Source: Cellulomonas sp. URHE0023
GTDB lineage: Bacteria; Actinomycetota; Actinomycetes; Actinomycetales; Cellulomonadaceae
DNA: 64,000 nucleotides
NCBI RefSeq assembly: GCF_000688475.1
Contig: NZ_JIAN01000005.1
Span: 930,001 to 994,000, forward strand
Direction: 5' to 3'
Numbering within the stretch: the first letter of the stretch is position 1; each line of letters starts with the position of its first letter. Position numbers and translations under genes: made by a program. Below, piece after piece: positions 15,932 to 23,680 of this stretch. The notes beneath the pieces were generated by a model. That model made no database searches and was not told where the DNA came from. It worked only from the letters and a program-made list of their open reading frames with translations.

Positions 15932-15937
15932 AGAATA
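15932..15937 (-). promoter_or_regulatory. -10 element TATTCT of the tetR-hydrolase operon
   Basis: TATTCT on the minus strand, 6 nt before GTG 15925. It abuts the operator palindrome at 15937-15950, which thus covers the -10/-35 spacer. Confidence 0.55.
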
Positions 15938-15950
15938 GCACGATCGTGCT
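15937..15950. promoter_or_regulatory. TetR operator, perfect palindrome AGCACGATCGTGCT
   Basis: 14-bp perfect palindrome immediately upstream of the tetR -10 box. TetR repressors commonly bind 14-18 bp palindromes of this kind over their own promoter. A 13/14 match lies at 35951-35964 in front of the SRPBCC-MarR promoter. Confidence 0.75.
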
Positions 15951-16000
15951 GCTCGCCGCCGGCGGTCGCGCAGGACGTCACGGCCGGCCGGGACGGGACG

Positions 16001-16363
16001 TCACCCGCGACCGTGCGACACGTCTTCGCACACGCGCGTATCGCTGTTGCCGGGCGCGTCGCACAGGTCCTCGAGGTACGAGCGCAGCTCCGCTTCGGTC
16101 GATCGCACGTCAGCCTGCATGCCGGTGCGCATCCACTCCTCGGCCGTCGCACACTCTGTGAGCGTCGCACTCTCGGCATCAGCGAGGCTCAGCGCGCTGC
16201 TCTCCCCCGACGCCGAGAGCTGGACCGCCTTCAGCGCGGCCTCGCAGGTCGTGATGACGCCGATCGGATTGACGGGCGGATCGCTCTGGCACGCGCTCAT
16301 GGCCAGCACGATGAAGGCCCCCGCGCCGAGTCCGAGTACCCGCCCCGAGCGTCCGGCACTCAC
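16001..16363 (-). CDS. Small putative lipoprotein, 120 aa
   Basis: Start GTG 16363 follows GGAGG at good spacing; longer upstream readings are not supported. Residues 1-25 form a signal with lipobox LAMSAC, so Cys25 would be lipidated and the protein anchored outside the membrane. The mature part (PPVNPIGVITTCEAALKAVQL...) is helical with two further Cys residues that could form a disulfide. No family recognised. It lies between tetR and the two-component genes and shares their strand but is separated by 119 bp from the response regulator upstream of it. Confidence 0.65.
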   Translation of the reverse strand: MSAGRSGRVLGLGAGAFIVLAMSACQSDPPVNPIGVITTCEAALKAVQLSASGESSALSLADAESATLTECATAEEWMRTGMQADVRSTEAELRSYLEDLCDAPGNSDTRVCEDVSHGRG

Positions 16364-16482
16364 GGCCGTCCCTCCATGTCGCGCACTCCTGTGGTGATGG
16401 ACCCCGGCCTGTCGAACCCCGGTCCGATCCCAGCATGTTCCAGGATCGGGCGCACGGCCCCCGAGCCGCTCCTGGATACCGC

Positions 16483-17127
16483 CTACGCCACCAGCCCTGA
16501 CTCGTAGGCAGCGATCACGAGCTGGACGCGGTCCCGGCAGCCGAGCTTGCGCAGCGCCTCCGAGACGTGCGACTTCACCGTCGGCTCGGCGATCCACAGC
16601 TCCGCGGCGATCTCGCCGTTCGACAGCCCACGCGCGACGGCCAGCAGCACCTCACGCTCCCGAGGCGTCAGGTCGCCGATGCCGTTCACGGGCGTCCGGG
16701 CGGGCGTCCGGGCAGCGAAGTCCTCGACCAGGCGCCGGGTGACCGTCGGGCCCAGCAGCATCGACCCGTCGGCGACCAGCCGCACGGCCTCGACCAGGCG
16801 GTCCGCGGTGACGTCCTTGAGCAGGAACCCGCTGGCCCCGGCGCGCAGGGCGTCGTAGACGTACTCGTCGAGGTCAAAGGTGGTGAGGATCAGGACGCGC
16901 GTTCCGGGGTGCTCGGCCGAGATGCGCTCCGTCGCCGCGATGCCGTCGAGCACGGGCATCCGGATGTCCACCACGGCGACATCGGGCTTCGTCGTCGCGA
17001 CGAGGCTCAGCAGCGCGCGACCGTCGGCAGCCGAACCGACGACGCTCAGATCCGGCGCGGCACCGATGATCGCCGCGAACCCTTGGAGGACCACTGGCTG
17101 GTCGTCGGCCACGACGACGGTCGTCAC
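16483..17127 (-). CDS. Response regulator, NarL/LuxR family
   Basis: 214 aa. Receiver domain residues 1-120 with acidic pocket D8-D9, phosphoacceptor Asp54 (VVDIRMP), Thr in ILTTFD and Lys in LLKD. LuxR-type HTH at about 148-205 (LTPREREVLLAVARGLSNGEIAAEL...TVKSHVSEALRKLG). Start ATG 17127 overlaps the kinase stop (ATGA). Partner of the kinase at 17124-18392. Target genes are not evident in the window. Confidence 0.95.
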   Translation of the reverse strand: MTTVVVADDQPVVLQGFAAIIGAAPDLSVVGSAADGRALLSLVATTKPDVAVVDIRMPVLDGIAATERISAEHPGTRVLILTTFDLDEYVYDALRAGASGFLLKDVTADRLVEAVRLVADGSMLLGPTVTRRLVEDFAARTPARTPVNGIGDLTPREREVLLAVARGLSNGEIAAELWIAEPTVKSHVSEALRKLGCRDRVQLVIAAYESGLVA

Positions 17128-18392
17128 GCGGGCACCGGCAGCGCGACCTCGAGCAGGAACGTGCCGTCGACCGTCTCCGTGCGCAACGTCCCGCCGAGCG
17201 ACTCCACCCGCTCCCGCATCCCGATCAACCCCCGACCGGGCTCGTCCTCGGAGCGAGCCGTCGTCGGGCCGACCGGGTTCGTGAGCGCGAAGCCGACGCT
17301 ACCCCGCGACTGGCGACGCTCCAGCGTCGTCGTCGCACCCGGTGCGTGCCGGCGGACGTTGGTGAGCCCCTCCTGAACGGCCCGGTAGAGCACGTACCCG
17401 TGCCCAGGGCCGACGTCCTGCCACGTCCCGACGACCTCGACCGGCTGGCCGGCGGCCACCGCCGAGGCCACGAGCTCGTCGACGTCGCACGCGGTCGGCT
17501 GAGGCGCGCGGTCGTTGACATGCTCGGTCCGCTGCAGGACGACGAGCACCTGCCGCAGCTCCGTCAGCGCCTCGCGGGCGTCGGCCGCGATGGCTGCGAG
17601 CACGGCGCGCGCCTCGTCGTTCAGGCTCGGGTGCACGAACGGCGCCGACTCCGCACGGACCGCGACCAGCGACACGTGGTGCGCCACGACGTCGTGCAGG
17701 TCCCGGGCCAGCCGGGCGCGTTCACCGGCCAGCGTGTCCACCTCGTGCGCGTGCAGCTCGAGGACGACGGCCGAGTCCCGGCGAGCCCGCGAACGTCTGC
17801 TCGCACCCGCGGCGGCTGCCGACGCCACGAAGCCGAACATGACGACCATCCCCGACGCGAAGCCGATCCAGGCGTAGTCGCGCGTCCCGGAGTTCGTCGC
17901 ACCGATCGGGACCGCGATGTAGAGCGTGTCCGTCGCGCAGAACCGGGCTGCGAGCAGGGCCGCGACCACGAAGGGGAGGATCGCGCGCCGGACACCGTCG
18001 ATCGCCGCGAGGAACGAGACCGCGGCGACGCCGAGCCACCATCCGAAGGCGGGCTGGGCGCTCGAGGCGAACAGCACCAGCACGAAGGGGGCGAACGTCA
18101 GCAACGTCCCCCGCCCGGGCCACCACCGGCCGACCAGGACTCCGGTGATCGTGAGCAGGAAGGCGATGCCGAACACCGGGTCGGTGTACCAGCGCACGTT
18201 CGTCTCGTAGCTGACGGAACCGCCCGAACCCGTGCCTGCGTAGAACCCGACGTTGCTGACCACCGGCGTCGTCACGAGCACCCAGCCCACGATCGCGGCC
18301 ACGAGCACCGAAGGCCCCCAGTCGCGCCAGCCCGCCCCCTGCGCGGGCCGGAGGGTGGGGGCCTCGGCACTCATTGCGTCGACGCTCGTCAT
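17124..18392 (-). CDS. Sensor histidine kinase, NarL-type (HisKA_3)
   Basis: 422 aa from ATG 18392 (MTSVDAMSAEAP). The N-terminal half has about five or six membrane segments with one outer loop containing Tyr/Gly-rich sequence. Phosphoacceptor His233 in ARLARDLHDVVAHHVSLV; HATPase region with YRAVQEGLTNVRRHAPG and GRGLIGMRERVESLGG. Pairs with the response regulator through a four-base overlap. A CACGAT box six bases before the ATG is a weak leaderless candidate. Signal unknown. Confidence 0.93.
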   Translation of the reverse strand: MTSVDAMSAEAPTLRPAQGAGWRDWGPSVLVAAIVGWVLVTTPVVSNVGFYAGTGSGGSVSYETNVRWYTDPVFGIAFLLTITGVLVGRWWPGRGTLLTFAPFVLVLFASSAQPAFGWWLGVAAVSFLAAIDGVRRAILPFVVAALLAARFCATDTLYIAVPIGATNSGTRDYAWIGFASGMVVMFGFVASAAAAGASRRSRARRDSAVVLELHAHEVDTLAGERARLARDLHDVVAHHVSLVAVRAESAPFVHPSLNDEARAVLAAIAADAREALTELRQVLVVLQRTEHVNDRAPQPTACDVDELVASAVAAGQPVEVVGTWQDVGPGHGYVLYRAVQEGLTNVRRHAPGATTTLERRQSRGSVGFALTNPVGPTTARSEDEPGRGLIGMRERVESLGGTLRTETVDGTFLLEVALPVPA

Positions 18393-18532
18393 GTGGTCAT
18401 CGTGACCGATCACGCATCCCCGCCGACACCGTCCCGAGACGGATCTCGGAGCGGTCGTCACACTTCGCGGGAATGATTCGTCAGGTGGAGGACGGCGGAC
18501 ATCCGCCCCTGATACACGGAAGAAGGACGAAC

Positions 18533-18877
18533 ATGACGGACGGACTGAAGATCGTCGTGGTGCCGGTCAAGGACCTCGACGCGGGCAAGGCGTTCTACGG
18601 CGCGCTCGTGGGCGTCGAGCCCATGACGGACGAGCCCTACTACGTCGGGTACGAGACCGCGGGCATCCACCTCGGGCTCAACCCGCACGGTCACGAGCAG
18701 GGCATGACGGGTCCCACGTACTACTGGATCGTCGACGACCTCGAGGCCTCGCGTGATGCACTCGTCGCGGCCGGCGGCTCGGTCCTGCAGGACGTCACCG
18801 CGGTGGGCGGCACCCGCACCATCGCGACGGTCGCCGACGCCGACGGCAACGTCATCGGGCTCGCGCACGACGCCTGA
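18533..18877 (+). CDS. VOC family (glyoxalase-like) protein
   Basis: 114 aa, one vicinal-oxygen-chelate unit of two beta-alpha-beta-beta-beta modules: [22 protein letters not shown] at the start and [16 protein letters not shown] at the end. Metal-ligand candidates are sparse (His in GIHLGLN; Asp/Glu near the C-terminus), so activity cannot be stated; many such proteins bind antibiotics or act in dioxygenase-like chemistry. Start ATG 18533 has AAGGAC upstream. Followed by a strong hairpin, so a single-gene transcript. Confidence 0.87.
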   Translation: MTDGLKIVVVPVKDLDAGKAFYGALVGVEPMTDEPYYVGYETAGIHLGLNPHGHEQGMTGPTYYWIVDDLEASRDALVAAGGSVLQDVTAVGGTRTIATVADADGNVIGLAHDA

Positions 18878-18890
18878 CCGACCGCACGCA

Positions 18891-18918
18891 GAACGGGGGT
18901 CCGCACGGGCCCCCGTTC
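18891..18918 (+). terminator. Hairpin terminator after the VOC gene
   Basis: GAACGGGGGTCC (18891-18902) pairs with GGGCCCCCGTTC (18907-18918) with one G-T wobble; loop GCAC. Twelve base pairs, no U-tract. Confidence 0.75.
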
Positions 18919-18998
18919 GTGCGCCGGGCAGCATCGGGCGCGAGGGCGCAGGCTGGCGCATGATGGTGCTCCCCGCCGTCATCTCGAGGAGATCCGCT

Positions 18999-20051
18999 GT
19001 GCCCCTGACCGTCCCCGCCCTGCTCGCTCGCTCCGCCGGTGCGAAGTTCGAGCGCGGCACCATCGAGCGCCGCGAGCTCGGAGAGCACGACGTCCTCATC
19101 GACATCGCCTACGCCGGCATCTGCCACTCGGACATCCACCAGGCGCGCGAGGAGTGGGGCTCGGCCACGTTCCCGATGGTCCCCGGGCACGAGATCGCCG
19201 GCGTCGTCTCGGCTGTCGGGTCCGGCGTGACCACGCGTTCCGTGGGAGACCGCGTCGGGGTGGGCTGCTTCGTCGACTCGTGCCGCGAGTGTGCTCGCTG
19301 CCAGGCGGGCGAGGAGCAGTTCTGCGAGCGCGGGATGGTCGCCACCTACAACGGGCGCCAGTACAGCGGTGAGCCCACGTACGGCGGGTACTCCACGCAG
19401 ATCGTCGTCGACGAGAACTACGTCCTGCGCATCCCCGACGAGCTCGCGCTCGACGTCGCCGCGCCCCTGCTGTGCGCAGGCATCACGCTCTACTCACCGT
19501 TGAAGAACTGGGGCGCGGGTCCCGGTCGTCGCGTCGCGATCGTCGGCATGGGTGGTCTCGGGCACATGGGCGTCCAGCTCGCGCACGCGCTCGGCGCCGA
19601 GGTCAGCGTGCTCAGCCAGTCGCTGTCCAAGGAGGCGGACGGCCGTTCCCTCGGCGCTGACCGCTACTACGCGACCAGCGACCCGGAGACGTTCGCACGG
19701 CTCCGCGGGCAGTTCGACCTGATCATCAGCACCGTCTCGGCGGACCTCGACATGGACGCCTACCTGCGCATGCTCGCGTTCGAGGGCTCGTTCGTCTTCG
19801 TCGGCCTCCCGGAGAACAAGCAGTCGTTCCGCGTGTTCTCGCTCACCGCGGGACGCCGCTCGATCTCCGGGTCGAACATCGGCGGCATCCGCCAGACGCA
19901 GGAGATGCTCGACTTCTGCGCGGCCCACGGGATCGCGTCACTGGTCGAGACCATCACCGCCGACGACGTGGACACCGCCTACGACCGGGTCGTCGCCAGC
20001 GACGTCCGCTACCGCTTCGTCATCGACACGTCGACGATCCCCACGAGCTGA
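18999..20051 (+). CDS. Zinc-dependent alcohol dehydrogenase (cinnamyl-alcohol/NAD(P)-dependent MDR type)
   Basis: 350 aa from GTG 18999, chosen because GAGGAGA (18985-18991) stands correctly before it; upstream in-frame ATGs would add 12-13 atypical residues. Catalytic zinc ligands: Cys in [10 protein letters not shown] and His-Glu in [10 protein letters not shown]; structural zinc Cys set [15 protein letters not shown]. Rossmann motif [17 protein letters not shown]. The [16 protein letters not shown] segment and length match the YahK/CAD branch. Probably reduces aldehydes with NADPH. Stands alone. Confidence 0.93.
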   Translation: MPLTVPALLARSAGAKFERGTIERRELGEHDVLIDIAYAGICHSDIHQAREEWGSATFPMVPGHEIAGVVSAVGSGVTTRSVGDRVGVGCFVDSCRECARCQAGEEQFCERGMVATYNGRQYSGEPTYGGYSTQIVVDENYVLRIPDELALDVAAPLLCAGITLYSPLKNWGAGPGRRVAIVGMGGLGHMGVQLAHALGAEVSVLSQSLSKEADGRSLGADRYYATSDPETFARLRGQFDLIISTVSADLDMDAYLRMLAFEGSFVFVGLPENKQSFRVFSLTAGRRSISGSNIGGIRQTQEMLDFCAAHGIASLVETITADDVDTAYDRVVASDVRYRFVIDTSTIPTS

Positions 20052-20095
20052 CGCGTCCGGCCCGGTCGGGGCTCCGCCGGGTGATGCAGCGGGCC

Positions 20096-20101
20096 TAGGT
20101 T
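20096..20101 (+). promoter_or_regulatory. -10 element TAGGTT of the DUF2071 gene
   Basis: TAGGTT, 7 nt, ATG 20109; no Shine-Dalgarno sequence. Leaderless candidate. Confidence 0.45.
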
Positions 20102-20108
20102 GGCCAGC

Positions 20109-20900
20109 ATGGACCCCATCCAGGCCGTCCCGCCGCCGCTGACCGGGCGCGCGATCCTCACGCAGGAGTGGCAGCGGGTGAGCATCCTGCACTGGCGGGT
20201 GAAGTCGGCCGACATCGGCCGGTTCTACCCGCCCGGCACCCGTCCCGACGAGTTCGACGGCTCGTCGTGGGTGGGTCTGCTCGCGTTCCGGCTGGCACGG
20301 TTCCGCATCGTCCCCGGACCGCGTCTGCCGTACATCGGCGACTTCCCCGAGACGAACGTGCGGCTCTACACGGTCGACGACGACGGTCGGCGCGGGGTGC
20401 TGTTCCGGTCGCTCGAGGCGTCGCGGGTCCTCACCGTGCTGGGTGCGCGGACGGTCATGAACGTGCCGTACCAGTGGGCCCGGATGTCGCTGGACCGGGT
20501 CGACGACGTCCTCGACTACCGATCTACCCGGCTGACCGGCACCCGGCCGTCCTCCCGGATGGTGGTGCGGCCGTCGTCGGAACCGGTCGTCGGCGACCCG
20601 CTCTCCGACTTCCTCACCGCCAGGTGGGGCGCGCACACCGTCATCCGCGGGCGGACGCGGTTCGTGCCCATCGAGCACGAACCGTGGCCGCTGCGCCGCG
20701 CCGAGCTGGTGTCGCTGGACGACGAGCTCGTCGCCGCGGCAGGCATCGCCGTCGACGGCCCGCCGCCGTCGGTCCTGTACTCCCCCGGTGTCCACGCCCG
20801 CTTCGCGGTCCCGCAAGGAGTTACGCGGCCTCGGCGGGATGACCAGGGCGGAGACGGCGACGGCCCCCCGGCCGTGATGTCGGGGGGCCGTCGGTCATGA
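20109..20900 (+). CDS. DUF2071 (YqjF-like) protein
   Basis: 263 aa. Matches DUF2071 throughout: LTQEWQRVSILHWRV, RFYPPGTRPDEFDGSSWVGLLAFRL, and DFPETNVRLYTVDDDGRRGVLFRSLEA; function unknown, the fold resembles acetoacetate decarboxylase. The usual family C-terminus (SPGVHARF plus a few residues) is reached near 20815; the remaining 25 or so codons read Arg/Gly/Asp-rich sequence and run straight through a 12-bp-stem hairpin at 20859-20892. This suggests a lost stop codon or a small indel near 20815-20840, where another frame stops at 20842. Confidence 0.85.
   Translation: MDPIQAVPPPLTGRAILTQEWQRVSILHWRVKSADIGRFYPPGTRPDEFDGSSWVGLLAFRLARFRIVPGPRLPYIGDFPETNVRLYTVDDDGRRGVLFRSLEASRVLTVLGARTVMNVPYQWARMSLDRVDDVLDYRSTRLTGTRPSSRMVVRPSSEPVVGDPLSDFLTARWGAHTVIRGRTRFVPIEHEPWPLRRAELVSLDDELVAAAGIAVDGPPPSVLYSPGVHARFAVPQGVTRPRRDDQGGDGDGPPAVMSGGRRS
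20859..20892. terminator. Perfect 12-bp-stem bidirectional terminator
   Basis: GACGGCCCCCCG (20859-20870), 10-nt loop, CGGGGGGCCGTC (20881-20892). Lies between convergent genes (DUF2071 and PadR) but inside the predicted last codons of the DUF2071 reading frame. Confidence 0.75.
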
Positions 20901-20907
20901 GGTGTCG

Positions 20908-21645
20908 TCAGGCGTCCTGGACCGGCGCGTCGGACACGGGCGCATCCGTCACGGGCGCGTCCGTCACGGGCGCGCCCGTCACCGGGTCACCGGCGAGGAT
21001 CAGATACAGGTCCCGACGCGAGCGCTCGAGGACCGCGAGCGCCTGGGTCGCCTGGTCGTCCGTGCCGGACCGGGCGACCTGGTGGGCTGCCGCGGCGAGC
21101 GCCTCGAGCGCGCCCCGCAGGTTGCGGCCGGGCGACGAGGGCCGGCTCGCGGCGTCCTCGAACGGGCTGCCCAGCTGCTCGGAGTTCTGGGCGACGTAGG
21201 CGGTTCCGGCGTCCGTGAGACGTGCGAGCTTGCGCCCCGACTCGGCGGTGATGGTCACCAGACCCTCGTCCTCGAGCAGGTTGAGCGCCGGGTAGATGGC
21301 GCCCGGGCTCGGCCGCCACTGGCCGCCGGACCGCTCGCCGATCTCCTGGATCAGCTGGTAGCCGTGCATCGGCTGCTCGTCGAGCAGCAGCAGGACCGCC
21401 GCGCGGATGTCACCCCGTCCGGCTCGCCGGCCAGGACCACGGCCGCCGGGGCCGAAGCCACCGAAACCGGGGCCGCCGAACCCGCGGGGGCCTCGCGGGC
21501 CGCCGTGGTGCTCGCCGTGCGGGTAGAAGACGCCGCGGGGGCCGCCGCGTCCAGGGTCGAAGCCCTCCTCGAAGGGAGCGCTCGGGAAGTCGCCGCGGCG
21601 CTGCCGGCCGCGAGGATCGGACGTGTCGTTGTGGTGGTGTCGCAT
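20908..21645 (-). CDS. PadR family transcriptional regulator with low-complexity tails
   Basis: 245 aa. Core PadR winged helix at about residues 78-160: AAVLLLLDEQPMHGYQLIQEI...PSPGAIYPALNLLEDEGLV. The N-terminal 75 residues are Gly/Arg/Pro/His-rich (HHHNDTSDPRG; GGPGFGGFGPGG). The C-terminus is a run of pentapeptide-like repeats VTGAPVTDAPVTDAPVSDAPVQDA-type, encoded by 15-bp DNA repeats at about 20911-20990. ATG 21645 has AAGGAG eight bases upstream. A large inverted repeat at 21784-21807 in its promoter region is a likely autoregulatory operator. Targets beyond itself and the adjacent SDR gene are unknown. Confidence 0.9.
   Translation of the reverse strand: MRHHHNDTSDPRGRQRRGDFPSAPFEEGFDPGRGGPRGVFYPHGEHHGGPRGPRGFGGPGFGGFGPGGRGPGRRAGRGDIRAAVLLLLDEQPMHGYQLIQEIGERSGGQWRPSPGAIYPALNLLEDEGLVTITAESGRKLARLTDAGTAYVAQNSEQLGSPFEDAASRPSSPGRNLRGALEALAAAAHQVARSGTDDQATQALAVLERSRRDLYLILAGDPVTGAPVTDAPVTDAPVSDAPVQDA
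20911..20990 (-). repeat. 15-bp tandem repeats encoding APVTD-like units in the PadR C-terminus
   Basis: About five imperfect 15-bp copies (plus-strand reading GTCACGGGCGCGTCC and variants) encode the repeats VTGAP/VTDAP/VSDAP/VQDA. Slippage-prone; unit number probably varies. Confidence 0.75.
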
Positions 21646-21770
21646 GAGTGGTTCTCCTTGGAAGACGTCGGTGCCCGGGCCGGTGCGGCCCGGGGGCGTC
21701 GCCGGCTGGCGCGAGAATCGCGTCGGCTCTGCGGCGTCCGGGAGGTGGTGCTCTCCACCGGATGGTCGTA

Positions 21771-21810
21771 AAGATATATCGTTGATAGGACGTTGACAAG
21801 TCCTATCGAT
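21771..21810 (-). promoter_or_regulatory. PadR promoter and operator
   Basis: GATAGGAC (21784-21791) and GTCCTATC (21800-21807) are perfect 8-bp arms with an 8-bp centre; partial symmetry continues outward (ATATATCG / CGATACAT). On the minus strand TTGTCA (21794-21799) lies in the centre and TATCTT (21771-21776) 17 bp downstream of it. The AT-rich 40 bp stands out sharply from the surroundings. PadR proteins typically bind such ATGT-type palindromes over their own promoter. Confidence 0.65.
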
Positions 21811-21819
21811 ACATCGGTC

Positions 21820-22527
21820 TCAGAGCCGCGCGAGCACCGCACCGCCGTGGACGCCGAGCACCTGCCCTGTGGTCCAGCCCGCGTCGGGCGACACCAGGTA
21901 GGCCACCGCGGCCGCCACCTCCTCCACCGTCCCGGGACGGCCGGCGGGGATGCGCGCGACCCTGCGGGCCTGCTCGTCGTCGTCGAGACGGCCCGTCCAG
22001 AACTCGGTGTCAGGGACGAAGCCCGGAGCCACGGCGTTGACGGTGATCCCGTCGGCGGCCACCGACGCTGCGGTGCCCGTCACCCAGGAGTTGACCGCGG
22101 CCTTCGCCGCACCGTACGAACCCGCGCCGCGCAGGGCGGCCACCGAGCTGAGCGCGACGATCCTCCCGCCGGGCCGCGTCATCCTGGGCAGCAGCGCCTC
22201 GCCGAGCAGCACGGTCGTCAGCACGTTCAACCGGAACTCGTCGAGCCACACCTCGGCCGTCGCCTGCAGCCCGTCACCGGTCCGGGCGAGCATGCCGCCG
22301 GCGTTCAGCACGAGCACGTCGACCGCGCCGAGCCGGTCCGCGAGCGCCTGGACCTCGTCCGGCTCCCTCAGGTCGGCCACCTCGACACCCATCGCCCCGG
22401 CGGACGCCCGCTCGAGCACGTCCCGCCGGCGCCCGACGATCACCACCTCGTCGCCGTCGGCCAGCAGCCGCTGCGCCACGGCCAGGCCGATCCCCGTGCC
22501 GCCACCTGTCACCACTGCACGTCTCAT
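21820..22527 (-). CDS. Short-chain dehydrogenase/reductase (SDR)
   Basis: 235 aa from ATG 22527 (MRRAVVTGGGTGIGLAVAQ); the 21-residue upstream extension in the same frame looks non-coding. Cofactor motif TGGGTGIG and the Arg-rich VGRRRDVLERA suggest NADP. Asn in LNAGG; catalytic Ser in ALSSVAALRGAGS and Tyr-x3-Lys in YGAAK; then NAVAPGFVPDTEFW and the C-terminal GWTTGQVLGVHGG. Substrate unknown. Stands between the PadR promoter and the DGPF operon. Confidence 0.92.
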   Translation of the reverse strand: MRRAVVTGGGTGIGLAVAQRLLADGDEVVIVGRRRDVLERASAGAMGVEVADLREPDEVQALADRLGAVDVLVLNAGGMLARTGDGLQATAEVWLDEFRLNVLTTVLLGEALLPRMTRPGGRIVALSSVAALRGAGSYGAAKAAVNSWVTGTAASVAADGITVNAVAPGFVPDTEFWTGRLDDDEQARRVARIPAGRPGTVEEVAAAVAYLVSPDAGWTTGQVLGVHGGAVLARL

Positions 22528-22604
22528 GGAACGAGCGTGCCGGGACGCGTCCCGGCAGGCGATCCGAGAGGGGTCCGTGCCGGCCTGCAACGTCGCCTGG
22601 GCCC

Positions 22605-22633
22605 GGTCGATCGAGCGCCGGCTGGCGCGTCAT
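22605..22633 (+). promoter_or_regulatory. Candidate ECF42 promoter P1, before the first DGPF gene
   Basis: GGTCGA (22605-22610), exactly 17 bp, CGTCAT (22628-22633); start codon at 22657 with AAAGGA between. Spacing and -10 box are identical to P2 at 23006-23034. The ECF42 consensus as I remember it is TGTCGA in the -35 region and CG(A/T)C in the -10 region; P1 differs by one base in the -35. Confidence 0.65.
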
Positions 22634-22656
22634 GGGGATGACGAAAGGATTGACGC

Positions 22657-23001
22657 ATGACCGAGTACCTCATCACCCTGCGCGGAGACGCCAGCGTCTG
22701 GGAGACACCGGACGGACCGCGCCTCCAGGCGTGCCACACCGCCCACGACGACTTCTACCGGGCGTGCGCCGCGCAAGGCCACACGGTCGTCGCGAACGCG
22801 GAGCTGGACCACTGGAGGTCCACCGTGGTGCGGATCCGGGAAGGGGTCCTCTCGATCACCGACGGCCCGTTCACCGAGCCGACGGAGGTGCTCGCAGGGG
22901 TCTACCGGATCGCCACCGACGACCTCGACGGGTTGGTCCCGCTGATCGGCGACCTGCTCCGGGTGACCGGGGAGACCGCCGAGGTCCGGGCCATCATCTG
23001 A
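22657..23001 (+). CDS. DGPF/YCII family protein 1
   Basis: 114 aa, one YCII (DGPF) domain: YLITLRGDAS at the start, a helix with the conserved His (ACHTAHDDFYRAC), and the signature ITDGPFTEPTEVLAGVYRI. These small ferredoxin-like proteins are the constant companions of ECF42 sigma factors; their biochemical role is unknown. It has its own candidate ECF promoter and is 86 bp from the second DGPF gene. Confidence 0.92.
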   Translation: MTEYLITLRGDASVWETPDGPRLQACHTAHDDFYRACAAQGHTVVANAELDHWRSTVVRIREGVLSITDGPFTEPTEVLAGVYRIATDDLDGLVPLIGDLLRVTGETAEVRAII

Positions 23002-23005
23002 CGGG

Positions 23006-23034
23006 TGTCGATCCGGCGAACCCTCGCGCGTCAT
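23006..23034 (+). promoter_or_regulatory. Candidate ECF42 promoter P2, before DGPF 2-DGPF 3-sigma
   Basis: TGTCGA (23006-23011), 17 bp, CGTCAT (23029-23034). Matches the ECF42 promoter consensus as remembered, and matches P1 in spacing, -10 and the following TC in the spacer. It would make the sigma factor autoregulated. Confidence 0.72.
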
Positions 23035-23087
23035 CCCGCCGACGGGGCACAGTAAGGGAGCCCCGACCACGACCGAGGAGATCAGCG

Positions 23088-23453
23088 ATGGCCGCGAAGT
23101 GGATGGTGCTCCTGTACGGCAACGAAGGGTTCTGGTCGTCGGCGACCCAAGAGATCGCCGACCGGATCATGGAGGAGCACCGCGCGTACGGCGCGGCCTG
23201 CGCCGAGCGGGGCTACACGCTGCTCGGGGGTGAGGAGCTCGACTTCTCGTCCAAGGCGTTCAGCACCCGTCGTTCTCCGGGTGGCGCGGTGCAGGTGACC
23301 GAGGGGCCCTACAGCGAGACCGTGGAGTACCTCGGCGGGTTCTACATCGTCGAGACGGACGACCCACGCGGCCTGGCTCAGCTCACGGGCGAGATCCTGG
23401 TGACCGACGGTGGGGGCGGCGTCGAGATCCGGCCGGTGGTGCTGCACCCGTGA
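23088..23453 (+). CDS. DGPF/YCII family protein 2
   Basis: 121 aa from ATG 23088, with GAGGAG seven bases before. KWMVLLYGNEGFWSSATQE, helix IMEEHRAYGAACAERGY, then QVTEGPYSETVEYLGGFYIVETDD, the DGPF motif in its EGPY variant, and VEIRPVV at the C-terminus. First gene of the P2 transcript; its stop overlaps the next GTG (GTGA). Confidence 0.92.
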   Translation: MAAKWMVLLYGNEGFWSSATQEIADRIMEEHRAYGAACAERGYTLLGGEELDFSSKAFSTRRSPGGAVQVTEGPYSETVEYLGGFYIVETDDPRGLAQLTGEILVTDGGGGVEIRPVVLHP

Positions 23454-23680
23454 GGTTCGTCGTCCTGGCGTTCGGGTCCTCCGCACGGTCGGACGTCGCG
23501 CTCGCCCCCGCCGAGACCGGGACGCTCGTCGTCGACGGTGCCGTGCACCCCGCAGGTTTCGACGGCGCTGCTGCAGCGCTGACCGGGTTCTCGCTGGTCG
23601 AGGCCGTCTCGCTGGACGACGTCCTGGACGCACTGCCGCCGCGGGGCACCTTCGAGGTTCGCCCGGCGGACGTCACGTGA
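23450..23680 (+). CDS. Short DGPF/YCII-like protein 3
   Basis: 76 aa, overlapping its neighbours by GTGA at both ends, which argues for a real gene. It looks like a compressed YCII unit: FVVLAFGSSA as first strand, then VVDGAVHPAGFDGAAAALTGFSLVEAVSLDDVL and FEVRPADVT as last strand. The DGPF core is degenerate and the central helix with the conserved His is missing, so it may be a structural remnant or a regulatory partner of protein 2 (inference). Confidence 0.7.
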   Translation: MRFVVLAFGSSARSDVALAPAETGTLVVDGAVHPAGFDGAAAALTGFSLVEAVSLDDVLDALPPRGTFEVRPADVT

